DNA of 64,000 bases, from positions 55,406,290 through 55,470,289 of the forward strand of contig NC_065541.1 of NCBI RefSeq assembly GCF_932294415.1. Reading direction: 5' to 3'. Position 1 is the first letter of the stretch; every line of letters starts with the position of its first letter. Of this stretch, positions 1 through 11,905 are shown piece by piece. The stretch comes from Quercus robur (lineage: Eukaryota; Streptophyta; Magnoliopsida; Fagales; Fagaceae). Below the pieces are notes generated by a model. It did not search any database and had not been told where the DNA came from. It saw only the letters and a list, made by a program, of their open reading frames with translations. A program made the translations under genes and the position numbers.

Positions 1-111
1 TTGGGAATTTTTTCTTCACGTTCATCTTTTTATTCCCTAAACTTTAGCATTTTTTAGAAGTAGGCTCAATGTCAAACACTACCAAATTCAAAAAAAAACC
101 AAAATTATTGC
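1..111. repeat. Partial copy of the neighbouring element arm
   Basis: This stretch repeats the segment at about 256-390 almost base for base, including the block around CTCAATGTCAAACACTACC. It stops where the outer end of the palindromic element begins. It is probably part of a second copy of the same family that runs off the window edge. Confidence 0.6.
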
Positions 112-528
112 TAATCTATACTACTATTTAAGGGGCTGCACCTGTTTGGAACAGATTTTTTAGTTCCAAAGTACCCCTATTTTCCTAGGTTTAAGTAGAG
201 ACAAAACTAAAAGATAATTTGGAAAAATAGACAAACAGAGCACTCTTAAAATTAGGGATTTTTTTTTTTTCACGTTAATCTTTTTATTCCCTAAAATTTA
301 GCATTTTTTAGAAATAGGCTCAATGTCAAACACTACCAAATTATAAAAAAAATAAAAAATAAAATAAAATAAAAAACCGAAATTCTTGCTAATAATAACA
401 AACATTCCACCAAAAACCCACTGCATCACATATAAAAGTTAAAAAAGAAAAAGAAAAAGGCTGTTCACCTCACCAGTATTCAAATGTCTGCTATATCCTA
501 TCCCAAAAAAAATAATAATAATAATTAA

Positions 529-1396
529 GGGTGCGTTTGAATCGGCTTCAAACCAATTCCAGAAATCAATTTCCGGAAAATCACTGCGTTTGGCTGTCAC
601 GGAAAATATTATTTTCCGGAAATTGATTTCCTGTTGACCGAAATTTTCACCTTGACCACGGAAATGAATTTCTGCCTTCATTTTCACTTCAATTCATTTC
701 CGTGGCTTGCAAAACGCAGAGAGAGAGAGAGAGAAAAAATAGAGAACACAACACGAGAGCGAGAGAGAAAGAACAAAAAAAAAAAAACAATCGAAGAACA
801 CAACGATCCAACGAGCGAGATCACGAACCCCGATCCACGAACGAGATCGAAGCCAACGAGCGAGATCGAAGCCAACGAAGTGCGAGAGCTCCGATCGATC
901 CAGCCACCCAGAGCTCCGATCGCGATCTCCGCTTCGATCTTCGCGCGAAGCGTCGATCTTCGCGCGATCGCGATGTGCCGATCGGAGAGATCGCGATCGC
1001 GCGAACGCGTCGATCGCGATCGCAATCGACGCATCGCGCCGCCGAGCGCGATCGCGCCGACCGCTCCGATCACGATCGCGCCGATCGCGATCTCATCACG
1101 ATCGACGCATCGCGCCGCCGAGCGCGATCGCGAGCTCGCCTTCGTTTGTCCGGATTTGATGATTTTTTTTCTGGGTTTTGTTTGTGTTTTGATGAATAAA
1201 TGATATTATATAATCGTTTGGTAACCAAGAAAATGTGAGAAAATGTGTTTTCTATGCTATTTTCAAGAACACAAACAAACATCAGAAAATATTTTCCGAA
1301 ACATTTTTTGAAATGCAACCAAACACATGAAAACATTTTCCTTTCCGGAAAATATAATATTTTCCGGAAATACTTTTACACGAACCAAACACAGCC
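529..1396. mobile_element. PIF/Harbinger-type non-autonomous element (868 bp)
   Basis: The ends GGGTGCGTTTG and (reverse complement) GGCTGTGTTTG form terminal inverted repeats, followed inward by TTTCCGGAAAATA-type repeats. TAA flanks it on both sides (526-528 and 1397-1399). The matching place in the right arm of the host palindrome (about 4388-4400) reads ATTAAAACTTCTC with one TAA, so it is the empty site. A 3-bp TAA target duplication fits PIF/Harbinger. The interior has a GA-rich tract and a GATCGCG-rich block but no transposase. Confidence 0.85.
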
Positions 1397-1589
1397 TAAA
1401 ACTTCTCAGTTTCCCTCTCTTTTATCCTACTAATTCATTTATCCATTTCCCTCTCTTTCGCCTCCCACTAAACTCAGTAGTTATTATTTAAGATAACTAC
1501 TAAAAACTGACCATTTATACTCATCATTTTTTTCAACAGAAAGTGCCAAAACTGATTAATTTGAAAAAAAGAGAAAAATGGTACTCCAT

Positions 1590-2095
1590 AGTTAATCCAC
1601 CCTCTCACAAATCACAATTAGGTAACTCTCTCTCCTCTTGCACTCTCTTCCTTTCAATTTCATTTTCAGGTTTTTTTTTTCTTTAGTCATTTTGATAAAA
1701 TTTTCTTATAGTTATTTTTGGTTGATGCATTTTTCTTAAGGATATTTTTTATTGATGCATTTTGACAGGGAGAATTCAAAAAGACACATTTTGAAAGAGA
1801 TTAAATGGTGCTCTACAATTAATCCACCCTCTCACAAATCACAATTAGGTAACTCTCTCTCCTCTTGCACTCTCTTCCTTTCAATTTCATTTTCAGGTTT
1901 TTTTTTTTTTTCTTTAGTCATTTTGATAAAATTTTCTTATAGTTATTAAAGTTGATGCATTTTTCTTAAGGATATATTTTATTGATGCATTTTGACAGGG
2001 AGAATTCAAAAAGACACATTTTGAAAGAGATTAAATGGTGCTCTACAATTAATCCACCCTCTCACAAATCACAATTAGGTAACTCTCTTTCCTCT
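1590..2095. repeat. ~229-bp tandem sub-units, left arm
   Basis: The block beginning TTAATCCACCCTCTCACAAA recurs at about 1591, 1819 and 2048. The first two units are nearly identical in full and the third is partial. The units include TTGATGCATTTTGACAGGG. Confidence 0.8.
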
Positions 2096-2525
2096 CACGT
2101 TCTCTTACTTTTAATTTCATTTTTAGTTTTTTTTTTATATTTATTTCTTGAGTCATATTGATATAATTTTTTAAAGCTTTTTTTTTATTTTTTTTTTTTT
2201 TATGTATTTTGATAGAGAGAAGACGCATATTGAAAGAGATTATCATTGAGTGATTAGATTGATTGCGGAATAGTTGACGATGGTGATGAATCGGAGACAC
2301 AATATTACATAAACCCTTATTAAAGAGCCCTTATGAATGCAAAGGAGTATGAGACATCTAATTTCTTATTTTTTTTATTTTTATATCTTCATCTATTGTT
2401 GTTGACTTATATTCTTTGTTGGATTTCGTGAGGAAAAAAAATTGTAATTCTTTTTTTTTATGAGTTTTTTTTTTTTTTTTTTTTAAATTTTCCAGCAAGT
2501 TGATCTAAAAGATTAAGAAGAACTA

Positions 2526-2815
2526 GCCTCTGAGCACTCTCAGAGGCTCTTCTATTTTTTGGGTAAGGGTTAATTTAGAGCATTTCTTATAATTTGGGAT
2601 TACTACATTTTCCAATCACACAAAAAAAAAAAACCTAGGGGTGTGATGAGTATTATGTGTGGTGAAATAATTTTTCATCACACCCCTAGGTTTTTTTTTT
2701 TTGTGATTGGAAAATGTAGTAATCCCAAATTATAATAAATGCTCTAAATTAACCCTTACCCAAAAAATAGAAGAGTCGTTGATCACGCGCGTGAGCGCGT
2801 GCTCAGAGGCTAGTT
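2526..2815. mobile_element. Palindromic MITE with CTAGCCTCTGAGC ends (copy 1)
   Basis: Both ends read GCTCAGAGGCTAG in opposite orientation, and the halves are inverted copies meeting near AATAATTTTTCATCACACCC. The right end has a short GC-rich hairpin (ACGCGC, 4-nt loop, GCGCGT) about 9 nt before CTAGT. That resembles a Helitron 3' end, so a palindromic Helitron derivative is an alternative to a TIR MITE. Confidence 0.6.
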
Positions 2816-2997
2816 GGACTTAAAGTGGTTTGGAATGAAGGTCCAAGTTTGAATATTGCAATTGAAGCATTTTGCTTGTAAGTCCAGATCTAACGGGTAG
2901 GATATCACTATAATAACGTTTGAGAAGCCATTTTAGTTGCTCCCTCCTGCCCTTTTGAATTTTTTAATAATTAATACAACTATTTAAAAAATAAAGT

Positions 2998-3164
2998 AGC
3001 CTCTGAGCACACGCGTGGCTCTTCTATTTTTTTGATAAGGGTTAATTTAGAGTATTTATTATAATTTGGGATTACTACATTTTCCAATAAAAAAAAAAAA
3101 AAAAAAAAAACCTAGGGGTGTGATGAAAAATTATTTCACCACACATAATACTCATCACACCCCT

Positions 3165-3198
<34 letters not shown>

Positions 3199-3287
3199 AA
3201 AATGTAGTAATCCCAAATTATAATAAATGCTCTAAATTAACCCTTACCCAAAAAATAGAAGAGCCTCTAAGAGTGCTCAGAGGCTAG
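2998..3287. mobile_element. Palindromic MITE with CTAGCCTCTGAGC ends (copy 2)
   Basis: Same family and length as the copy at 2526-2815, in mirror position across the 182-bp spacer. A truncated relative lies at 25020-25168. Confidence 0.6.
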
Positions 3288-3689
3288 TTTTTCTTAATCT
3301 TTTAGATCAACCTGCTGGAAATTAAAAAAAAAAAAAAAAAAAAAAAAACTCATAAAAAATAGAATTACAATTTTTTTTCCTCACGAAATCCAACAAAGAA
3401 TATAAGTCAACAACAATAGATGAAGCTATAAAAAAAAAATAATAATAAGAAATTAGATGTCTCATACTCCTTTGCATTCATCGGGACTCTTTAATAAGGG
3501 CTTATGTAATATTGTGTCTCTGATTCATCACCATTGTCAAGTATTCCGCAATCAATCTAATCACTCAATGATAATCTCTTTCAATATGCGTCTTCTCTCT
3601 ATCAAAATACATAAATAAAAAAATAAGCTTTAAAAAATTATACCAATATGACTCAAGAAATAAATATTAAAAATAAAACTAATTGTAGA

Positions 3690-4200
3690 GCGTGAGAGGA
3701 AAGAGAGTTACCTAATTGTGATTTGTGAGAGGGTGGATTAATTGTAGAGCACCATTTAATCTCTTTCAAAATGTGTCTTTTTGAATTCTTCCTGTCAAAA
3801 TGCATCAATAAAAAATATCCTTAAGAAAAATGCATCAACTTTAATAACTATAAGAAAATTTTATCAAAATGACTAAAGAAAAAAAAAAAAACCTGAAAAT
3901 GAAATTGAAAGGAAGAGAGTGCAAGAGGAGAGAGAGTTACCTAATTGTGATTTGTGAGAGGGTAGATTAATTGTAGAGCACCATTTAATCTCTTTCAAAA
4001 TGTGTCTTTTTGAATTCTCCCTGTCAAAATGCATCAATAAAAAATATCCTTAAGAAAATTGCATCAACCAAAAATAACTATAAGAAAATTTTATCAAAAT
4101 GACTAAAGAAAAAAAAAACCTGAAAATGAAATTGAAAGGAAGAGAGTGCAAGAGGAGAGGGAGTTACCTAATTGTGATTTGTGAGAGGGTGGATTAACTA
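3690..4200. repeat. ~229-bp tandem sub-units, right arm
   Basis: This is the reverse-complement counterpart of the left-arm array. GAGTTACCTAATTGTGATTT recurs near 3704, 3934 and 4161, so both arms kept three copies of the anchor block. Confidence 0.8.
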
Positions 4201-4542
4201 TGGAGTACCATTTTTCTCTTTTTTCAAATTAATCAGTTTTGGCACTTTCTGTTGAAAAAAATGATGAATATAAATGGTCAGTTTTTAGTAGTTATCTTAA
4301 ATAATAACTACTGAGTTTAGTGGGAGGTGAAAGAGAGGGAAATGGATAAATGAATTAGTAGGATAAAAGAGAGGGAAACTGAGAAGTTTTAATTATTATT
4401 ATTTTTTTTCGGATAGGATATAGCAGACATTTGAATACTGGTGAGGTGAACAGCCTTTTTCTTTTTCTTTTTTCTTTTTTAACTTTTATACGTGATGCAG
4501 TGGGTTTTTGGTGGAATGTTTGTTATTATTAGCAAGAATTTC

Positions 4543-4583
<41 letters not shown>

Positions 4584-5016
4584 TAGTGTTTGACATTGAG
4601 CCTATTTCTAAAAAATGCTAAATTTTAGGGAATAAAAAGATGAACGTGAAGAAAAAAATCCCAAATTTTAGGAGTGCTCTATTTGTCTATTTTATCAAAT
4701 TATCATTTAGTTTTGTCTCTACTTAAATCTAGGAAAATAGGGGTACTTTGGAACTAAAAAAATCCGGTCCAAACAAGTGCAGCCCCTTAAATAGTAATAT
4801 AGATAAACTAACTTTGAGATTTTTATTATACATTTAACATAAAAAATTATGAAAAATTATATCTTTTTAATAAATACTATGCAAATAAACTATCGAAAAC
4901 TATTGTATACATATACCAAACGTAGACCCAATGATGCTCCATTTGATGATTTAAAGAATAGCTTATTTTGCACTATCTTTAAGGGTCCCTTTGGTTGGAG
5001 GGGTAAAAAATTGGAG

Positions 5017-6368
5017 CAGGGCCGGCTCAATAGGTGATGCAACTGATGCAATTGCCTAAGGCCCCCAAATAAAAGAAGGCCCCACTTGTAAAAAAAAAAT
5101 TTATATATATAATATATTTATTTATATATTTTAATTAAAAAAAAATTAAGCCCTTTCATTAGTCAATAAAATGCATTAAAAATGCCTCATTGTATCCTAA
5201 AATGCAAAAGATTAAAACGGAAAAAATAAAAATAGTCAAACTTCTGCTAACCAAATTAAATTTTAGGAGACAAATTTATTAATTCATTCTTGAAATATGC
5301 TAAAATCAAAATTAATAGCAGACAAATTCATTAATTGTCTTAAATTATACTAAAATAGAGATTATAAATTTCAAAAAAAAAAAAAAAAAAAACCTCTCAT
5401 CTCTCTATCTCTCTGCCTCTCCATCTATATTCTTACGGTCTCACCTTTCTTTTCTTCATCTTCATCTTGAATCCTTGATTCTTGATCTTTTTCCATAAAC
5501 TCAGTCGTCTGGCTTGAAATTTTTCTTTGTTGATTCCAGCATACCAGTCGGTAGTCACCAGAGGTATTCTTCTTCAGCTCTTCCCCTATTTCTTTTTGTC
5601 TTTCCAAAAACGAAGACTCAAAGTCTTCTATTTATTTAACTTAAATTATATATATTTTTAGTTTGTTTCACACTTCCATTGTAGTCTGCACAATTGTTTG
5701 ATGGGATGGGACACATTTTTCACTTTTTTGCTTTGGTAGCTTTTCTGCCCTAAGCCCCTGTTTGGACCCTTCTCTGCCATGAATTGATAGGATGATAGGA
5801 CACGTTTTGTCTTTAAAATTTAGCCATTGAATTGGACGATAGAACAGTGGAGTCTGACACAATGACACTTTATCTATTATTATAAATTATTATATCAATT
5901 AATAATTTGATGTATATCATAATAACTCATTTATATTATAGTGACATTAATTATTAAACCATTTATTAAATTAATTTTTATTTGTGCAGGTTTAAACTTT
6001 AAAGTGGTCACGACTTTAGAAATATTACAATAACCAGGTTCTATTATTCTATACTTTAAATTTTATTTTTAGTTAAATTATCATTTTTAATTATAAAATT
6101 GTGTTTTATTTATCTATAAATATTTTCTTATTATAAATGTTTACTAGAAAATATTTATCCAGATATGAAAAACTTCTAAAAAGAGAAAAATTGAAAAACA
6201 AATTGAATCTCAAAAAGGATTTATGGATAAATTTGTTACTACTGTTAAAAAAAACACAATAGAAAGTTTGGGTGAAAATATTACAAATGAACAAGAAACT
6301 TATCAAAAAGAACAAGGTCCTATTTAAAATTTTCGTTTAAGGCCCCAAAAGCTGTTGAGCCGGTCCTG
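5017..6368 (+). mobile_element. hAT DNA transposon remnant (1352 bp)
   Basis: The ends are CAGGGCCGGCTCAA and (reverse complement) CAGGACCGGCTCAA, typical hAT termini. They are flanked by AATTGGAG (5009-5016) and AATGGGAG (6369-6376), an 8-bp target duplication with one mismatch. The interior is AT-rich and keeps a piece of transposase near the 3' end. The element sits inside another TTTGGTTGGAGGGG-type repeat whose limits I could not find. Confidence 0.8.
6137..6327 (+). pseudogene. N-terminal fragment of a hAT (ZMYM1-like) transposase
   Basis: The frame from ATG at 6137 gives TRKYLSRYEKLLKREKLK. After a one-base shift the reading continues as EKQIESQKGFMDKFVTTVKK and ends at TAA 6325-6327. 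The pattern (RKY..GYEKLKKK..IESQKGALDKF) is what I know from the start of plant TTF/ZMYM1-like hAT transposases. Only about 60 codons remain and the frame is broken, so no active transposase is encoded. Confidence 0.6.
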
Positions 6369-6834
6369 AATGGGAGGATAGAAAATGGTGAGAGGATGAA
6401 AAATTAGGAGGATAGAAAAAATTTAATTTCCCCCCTTTTTTATTTCCTGGGAATGAAAAAGTAGAATGATAAAAAAAATGAGTTTATATAAACCTATTTT
6501 TGGGAAGAAACATCAAACTTGTAGGGTTTTCAAGATTTCTCATAAGTAGGAAGTGAAATAGTTGAAAACATAGGTTTATACAAACTCACTGAATTACTTG
6601 GTCTTTGAAGCTTTAAAAAAAAAAGTTTGTGCCAACACAACTTGCTTGGTAATTAGACAAAAGCTTGATCTTTTAAAGGACAATGTATTAATTTTGTCCA
6701 TAACTTATGTGTTAAAGTCTAATTGTGTCTCTAAAATATCAATTGTGTTAATTTAATTTATGAAATCTTGAAAACATTTTAATATACTTTTACAACCACT
6801 TTCAAGTAACTACTAAAATCTCTCCAATCATGCA
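6369..6834. other. AT-rich intergenic sequence
   Basis: The first ~100 bases continue the GGAGGATAGAAAA repeat interrupted by the hAT element. No gene, RNA or further element was recognised. Confidence 0.5.
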
Positions 6835-8807
6835 TGTAAGGGCAGGATTTAATCCCTTAGCCCAAATTAAAGGATTTAGGCCCAAAGAGCCTAATACAAT
6901 GAATTTGTAGATAATGAGTTCGAAAATTTTGCTCTAATGAGTCAAACAACAATTATAGTTGGCCCAGATGATAAGAAAGTAAAAATAAAATAGTTTAATT
7001 TAAAGAAAATCATCCTCGACTCAATTCGAGGAGACCTGTTTTTGTATATATCTCCATTGAATTTGGTTACAAGTCTAATTCTTATTCTTACAGTGTTTTT
7101 CTCTTACTTGTCTAAGCCCCTTGTCTCAGGGTCTTCTTTCTACTTTATACTATCTTCCCTCTTTCATCTCCACCCTTCACGTATAGATTAGATTGTTGGT
7201 ATTGATCCTTATACCATCAGCACCTTCTTGGAGTATTTGAAAGTAGCTGTAAGGTTGAAAATTCATGTTCAAGTATCACTTCCTCATTAATGCGGCTAGA
7301 GAGTAAACTACAGAATATTCAATACAGTGGTAGCAGCTTTCTCTTAAATATTTCATAGCTTTCCTTTGTTCTGTGCTTTTATGATGTGTATCCTTATCAA
7401 TAGAATCTCCTGAAACGTTACTTATGGATGGCAGACTGCACCTTCTTACCTCTGCTTTTCTCAGCTGAGGGAGCAATCTTCAAATAATAATTATAGTTGG
7501 CCCAGATGACAAGAAAGTAAAGATTAAATTGTTTAATTTAAAGAAAATCATTATCGGCTCAGTCCGAGGAGACCTATTCTTGTATATATCTCTTTTGAAT
7601 TTGGTTACAAGTCTAATTCTTATTCTTAAAATGTTTTTCTCTTACTTCTCCAATCCCCTTGTGAGAGGGTCTTCTTTCTACTTTATACTATCTTCCCCCT
7701 TTTATCTCCACCTTCCACGTATAGATTATATTGCTGGTGTTGATCCTTATCCCATCAGCATCTTCTTGGAGTCTTTAGGAGTCTTTCATCTCCACCATTC
7801 ACGTATAGATTAGATTGTTGGTATTGATCCTTATACCATCAGCACCTTATTGGAGTCTTTGAAAGTAGCTGTAAGGTTGAAAATTCATGTTCAAGTATCA
7901 CTTCTTCATTAATGCGGCTAGAGAGTAAACTGCAGAACATTCAATACAGTGGTAGCAGCTTTCTCTTAAATATTTCATAGCTTTCCTTTGTTCTGTGCTT
8001 TTATGATGTGTATCCTTATCAATAGAATCTCCTGGAACGTTACTTATGGATGGCAGACTGCACCTTCTTACCTCTGCTTTTCTCAGCTGAGGGAGCAATC
8101 TTCAAACAATAATTATAGTTGGCCCAGATGACAAGAAAGTAAAGATTAAATTGTTTAATTTAAAGAAAATCATTCTCGGCTCAGTCCGAGGAGACCTATT
8201 CTTGTATATATTTCTTTTGAATTTGGTTACAAGTCTAATTCTTATTCTTACAATGTTTTTCTCTTACTTCTCCAATCCCCTTGTGAGAGGGTCTTCTTTC
8301 TACTTTATACTATCTTCCCCCTTTCATCTCCACCTTCCACGTATAGATTAGATTGCTGGTGTTGATCCTTATCTCATCAGCACCTTCTTGGAGTCTTTAG
8401 GAGTAGCTTTAAGGCTGAAAATTTCTGTTCAGGTATTACTTCCTCATTAATGCGGCTAGAGAGTTAGCTACAGAGCATTCAATGTGATGGTAGCAGTTTT
8501 TTCTTAGATATTTCATAACTTTCCTTTGTCATGTGTTTTCATGATGTGTATCCTTATCAATAGAATCTCCTGGAATGTTGCTTCTGGATGGCAGACTGCA
8601 CCTTCTTACCTCTGTTTTTCTCAACCAAGGAAGCAATCCTCCTCGGACCACCTTCTTGGACCAGTATGACCAATCCTTTTTTTTGTATTCATTAGTGCCG
8701 ACTTCCATAATAACATTTACCCGTCCTCGGACTACTAGATGTCCTCGAATTGGGTCTCCGGCTCAACATATACATAGATATATACTACTAGGCCTATCAC
8801 CCCTACA
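6835..8807. mobile_element. Solo LTR (LTR retrotransposon fossil), 1973 bp
   Basis: It starts TGTAAGGG and ends CCCCTACA, the TG...CA inverted ends of an LTR, and is flanked by a perfect 5-bp duplication ATGCA (6830-6834 and 8808-8812). No internal coding region or second LTR is present, so recombination has left one LTR. Much of it is a ~0.6-kb tandem repeat. The family cannot be named from an LTR alone. Intact flanking duplications argue against great age. Confidence 0.75.
6945..8640. repeat. Three tandem ~0.54-0.62 kb units inside the solo LTR
   Basis: Units start near 6945, 7482 and 8104 at ATAGTTGGCCCAGATGA. The second unit is longer because it holds a further ~80-bp duplication near 7780-7850. 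Each unit includes GCACCTTCTTGGAGT and TTAATGCGGCTAGAGAGT blocks. Confidence 0.8.
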
Positions 8808-10740
8808 ATGCATATTTCGAACTATTTATATGTTGAATTGCCCGATTTTATAAAATAAAAAATTAATGAAAATCATTATGTTTAAAGAAAATTCAATGTT
8901 CTCATAAAAATAAATAAAATTAAATGTTGAATAATCGTTGAACACGTGTTAATATGAGCACGACACTTGTGTCATCTTTCTTGGTTTAAAAGAGAAAAAA
9001 GAAAAAGAGTAAGTGTACTCTTTGATTTGTATGAATAATTTTTCTTTTCCCATTGAGCTATAACCATATAGAAGAAATTGGATATTAGTATATTACAAAG
9101 CATCACAGCCTACCACCTACCATTTCCATTATTTGCTCTCACTATTTGGTTGGAATTCATAACATTCAGAGACTCGGAGGCAGAGACCATCTTTGCTTGT
9201 CCCACCACAGGGACAGGTAACATGATCAAGATTCAAGACTCATGATTAAATAGAGATGAGCCATTCCCATCATGATTCAACCCACTTCACTGGATTTTTT
9301 ATTTATTAAATATTCCTGGTTTTAATTTGAGGTAAATGTCAAATTTAATAAGAATGATTATAGGTTAATTTTTCTTAGATGAGTGCAAAAAAATGCTAAT
9401 AATAAAAAATAGTGTCATTGATATAAAAACTTTTACCTTTCCTTAAATTATTAAGGTGACATGTTATGATTGGTCATAATAAAAATGATGTGAGATCATA
9501 GAAACGTAATGTTATGCTACTCACAACTTGATATCTCACCAAATCTATATATATAATAATAGGTGAAACTGAGAGAAACTCAAATTACAGTTTCAATTTT
9601 ACGCCATGTGTTCTAAATTATTTATTCTTAAAGAGTTTTATTTATTAATTTTAGAATCAAATGTGGGACCATATTATAAATATTCATCTAAGTGAGTTAT
9701 TAAATACAAAAACCAAAGAGTTTAGAATAAATGAATTGTAAAAAGAAAAAAGAAAAAAGGTGCTTCACTATGAATTTTTTTTTTTTAAAATGGACAATTT
9801 ACATTTTATACCTAATAAATATCTTTACAAATTTTTTTAAAGAGCTAACAAAATATAAAAATGACTATCAATAGTATTTAAATTATATATATAGGAATTA
9901 TATTATGTATCTTATTATATATCTTTAAATGTATCCATACATATACATGAGATTACAAGCTAATTGTAAGATAAGTTATGAAAAAGTTTATGTTATGACA
10001 TTATTCAATGAAAAAATGGATGAAAATTAGGCATGGGTCTTTAGGTATTGTACTTTAAATTTTCTAATTAAATTTTATTGTGTACTTGTTTTGACTAATG
10101 GCTGAATATAAAATATTATTATTAACTTTTTTTACTTTTTTTGATGGAATTATTATTTAACTTTTTTAAAGGAAAGAATTTGACCAAAACCCAGTTTAAC
10201 TCGAAGCACATGCCAAATAATAATAAAACAACTCCCCTCTGTATTTCCAAAAAAATAATTTGGATTTGATGTTATTGTACTGTTCAATTATCACTTTGAT
10301 GTGAAAGAGAAAACTTAAAAAGGTTAAAGGTTAAAAGATTAAAAAATAAATTTAAACCAGTTATTGACATTAAAAGTGATTTTTTTTTTCAACCCTTGAA
10401 AGTATAATTGCATAGTTCAATAACGGCTATTGCACCGAAACTCAATCCACTATTCATATTTTAATATGCAGAATAGAACATTGATTTTTTTTTTTTTAAT
10501 GGGTTAATTGTAGTCCCCCTTTAATTATTGGCTTCACTTCAATTCTTTCCCTAAACATTAAAATCAACCAATGTTCCCTCTAAACTTTTGGAAATAGGCA
10601 AACCACCCTATCATTACAAAATTCCACTAAATTCATTTTAACACACAGTAATTTGCAAATTTCCAATACATAAGAGGCGACATTGCTTGGTTTTAAACTT
10701 TAAGGGGGGATTAGAGTAGACTCATAGTTAAGGGGGATCC
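8808..10740. other. AT-rich intergenic sequence, no gene seen
   Basis: No supported frame. TCTATATATATAATAATAGG at about 9544 resembles the 5' end of a plant Helitron family, but I found no matching 3' hairpin plus CTAGT nearby. About 10500-10735 has a loose inverted repeat of AGTCCCCCTTTAA type. Confidence 0.45.
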
Positions 10741-11139
10741 AACGGTAAGTCCGTGTTATGATTAATGTTTTAGAGAGGAGATAGAGGAAGTTGTGGGACT
10801 CCTGCAAAAATGCCAGACTCTGTTGGCAGTTTTGAGAGCAAGCTCAAAGAAAGAGAGAGGGGGGGGGGGGGGGGGGTAGATGAAGGTCGAGAGTGTGGAT
10901 GTTAGTGTTTCCAAGGATGTCAAAATTTCGAGCAATGGCCAGCACTAGGGAAAATGATATTGGATGCCTGTTCTACGGAACAAGCCTAGGTTATGAACCT
11001 CTTTTAGGAGGTGAGTTAGTTTTGGGATTAGCTACTTTGAAGGAGCTAGGCCTCCAAGAAAAGAGAAGGATAATTTAGAGAGAATTGAGAATGAAGAGTA
11101 GAACTTTATTATTATTTTGCTTAATGAGATTACAAGAGG
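10741..11139. other. Unassigned sequence with poly-G tract
   Basis: It holds a run of about 18 G at 10860-10877. A short frame at 10893-11078 has no recognisable features. Confidence 0.4.
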
Positions 11140-11905
11140 CTCAACCTGAAGTAGAGCTACTCTGAAGCTATTATTTCCATATTGGTGTCTATGAAAGTGT
11201 TGTGGAAGTCAAGACCAATAACAAAAATGTTGTGGAAGTCAAGTAAAGATTAGATCATTGTTTGTTTCGATGATCAGCATGGGTGATATGTTAATAAAGT
11301 ATAATTTATTACATATAAGTTTTGAAGAGTGACAAAAGCCTTGTTAGCTCAACTAGCACCTATGAGTGTTTCCAACGAAGACGTTTATGATTCAAATTCA
11401 TCCACCCCCAACTATTGAATTTTCAAAGAAAAGTTTTGAAGAATGATTATTATGTCAAGACTTTCCCACCATTTTCTTGGAGACAGGGTGGGAAAGGGAG
11501 GTGATCAGTGTGAGAAAAGCCTGCACTAGAAATCTGAAGACATTGTTTCTATGTTGTCGGTCCAAGAAATGCTTGCAGTAAAGGTTGTTATGGATGTTTT
11601 ATCAATAAAGCATCAATTTGTGAAATAGGGAGAAGTGCAAGAACTAACTTGTACAGTAGTTGGTGATGAGAACAAGTCCCTTATTCGGATTGTTAATGAG
11701 AATTACTTACTTTGGCCAAATGGGGTTGCTTTCTTTGTATCAAGTATAGGTATGGATTTGTGGTTGAGAGGTTGGTGCTTGGCTGATTCAGATTGGATAT
11801 GTCATCACCTGTAGGAAGCTACGTGAAACATGAACATTGTAGAAAAATAATTATTGAAATTGGGGAAGAAGGCTCTGTTAGTGGTCAAGAGTCATGGGAA
11901 CACTT
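11140..11905 (+). repeat. 3'-flank module, copy 0
   Basis: This is a diverged copy of the module found downstream of the three small paralogues (36.2, 44.3 and 61.8 kb). Shared blocks include GTAGAGCTACTCTGAAGC, ATAAAGCATCAATTTGTGAA and GCAAGAACTAACTTGTACAG. No paralogue coding sequence precedes it here, so only the flank was copied or the gene was lost. Confidence 0.75.
11332..11430 (+). mobile_element. tRNA-derived SINE in module copy 0
   Basis: A 99-bp insert has a tRNA-like A box (TTAGCTCAACTAGCACC) and a degraded B box (GATTCAAATTC). It is bounded by AAGTTTTGAAGAGTG (11317-11331) and AAGTTTTGAAGAATG (11431-11445). The same insertion is present at 44484 and absent from the modules at 36.4 and 62.0 kb. 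Confidence 0.7.

Larger units (their letters stand above)
112..4796. mobile_element. Long palindromic (Mutator-like?) element, arms ~1.5-1.8 kb
   Basis: The left arm (112-2815) reads as the reverse complement of the right arm (2998-4796). Both ends carry ACTATTTAAGGGGCTGCAC. Apart from a MITE at 529-1396 found only on the left, the two arms have nearly equal length and sequence. Each arm holds about three ~229-bp tandem sub-units and ends inside in a small palindromic MITE; a 182-bp unique spacer (2816-2997) separates them. There is no transposase frame. Very long terminal inverted repeats with subterminal tandem units fit a non-autonomous Mutator-like or foldback element. I could not find a clean target-site duplication, so the superfamily is inferred. 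Confidence 0.65.

Noticed and set aside
634-1203. 189-codon Arg-rich open frame, with overlapping frames on both strands
   Set aside because: It lies wholly inside the PIF/Harbinger element in GA- and GATCGCG-rich repeats; open because of composition, no domain.
10893-11078. 61-codon plus-strand frame beside the poly-G run
   Set aside because: No recognisable motif, no copy at the paralogue loci, poor start context.
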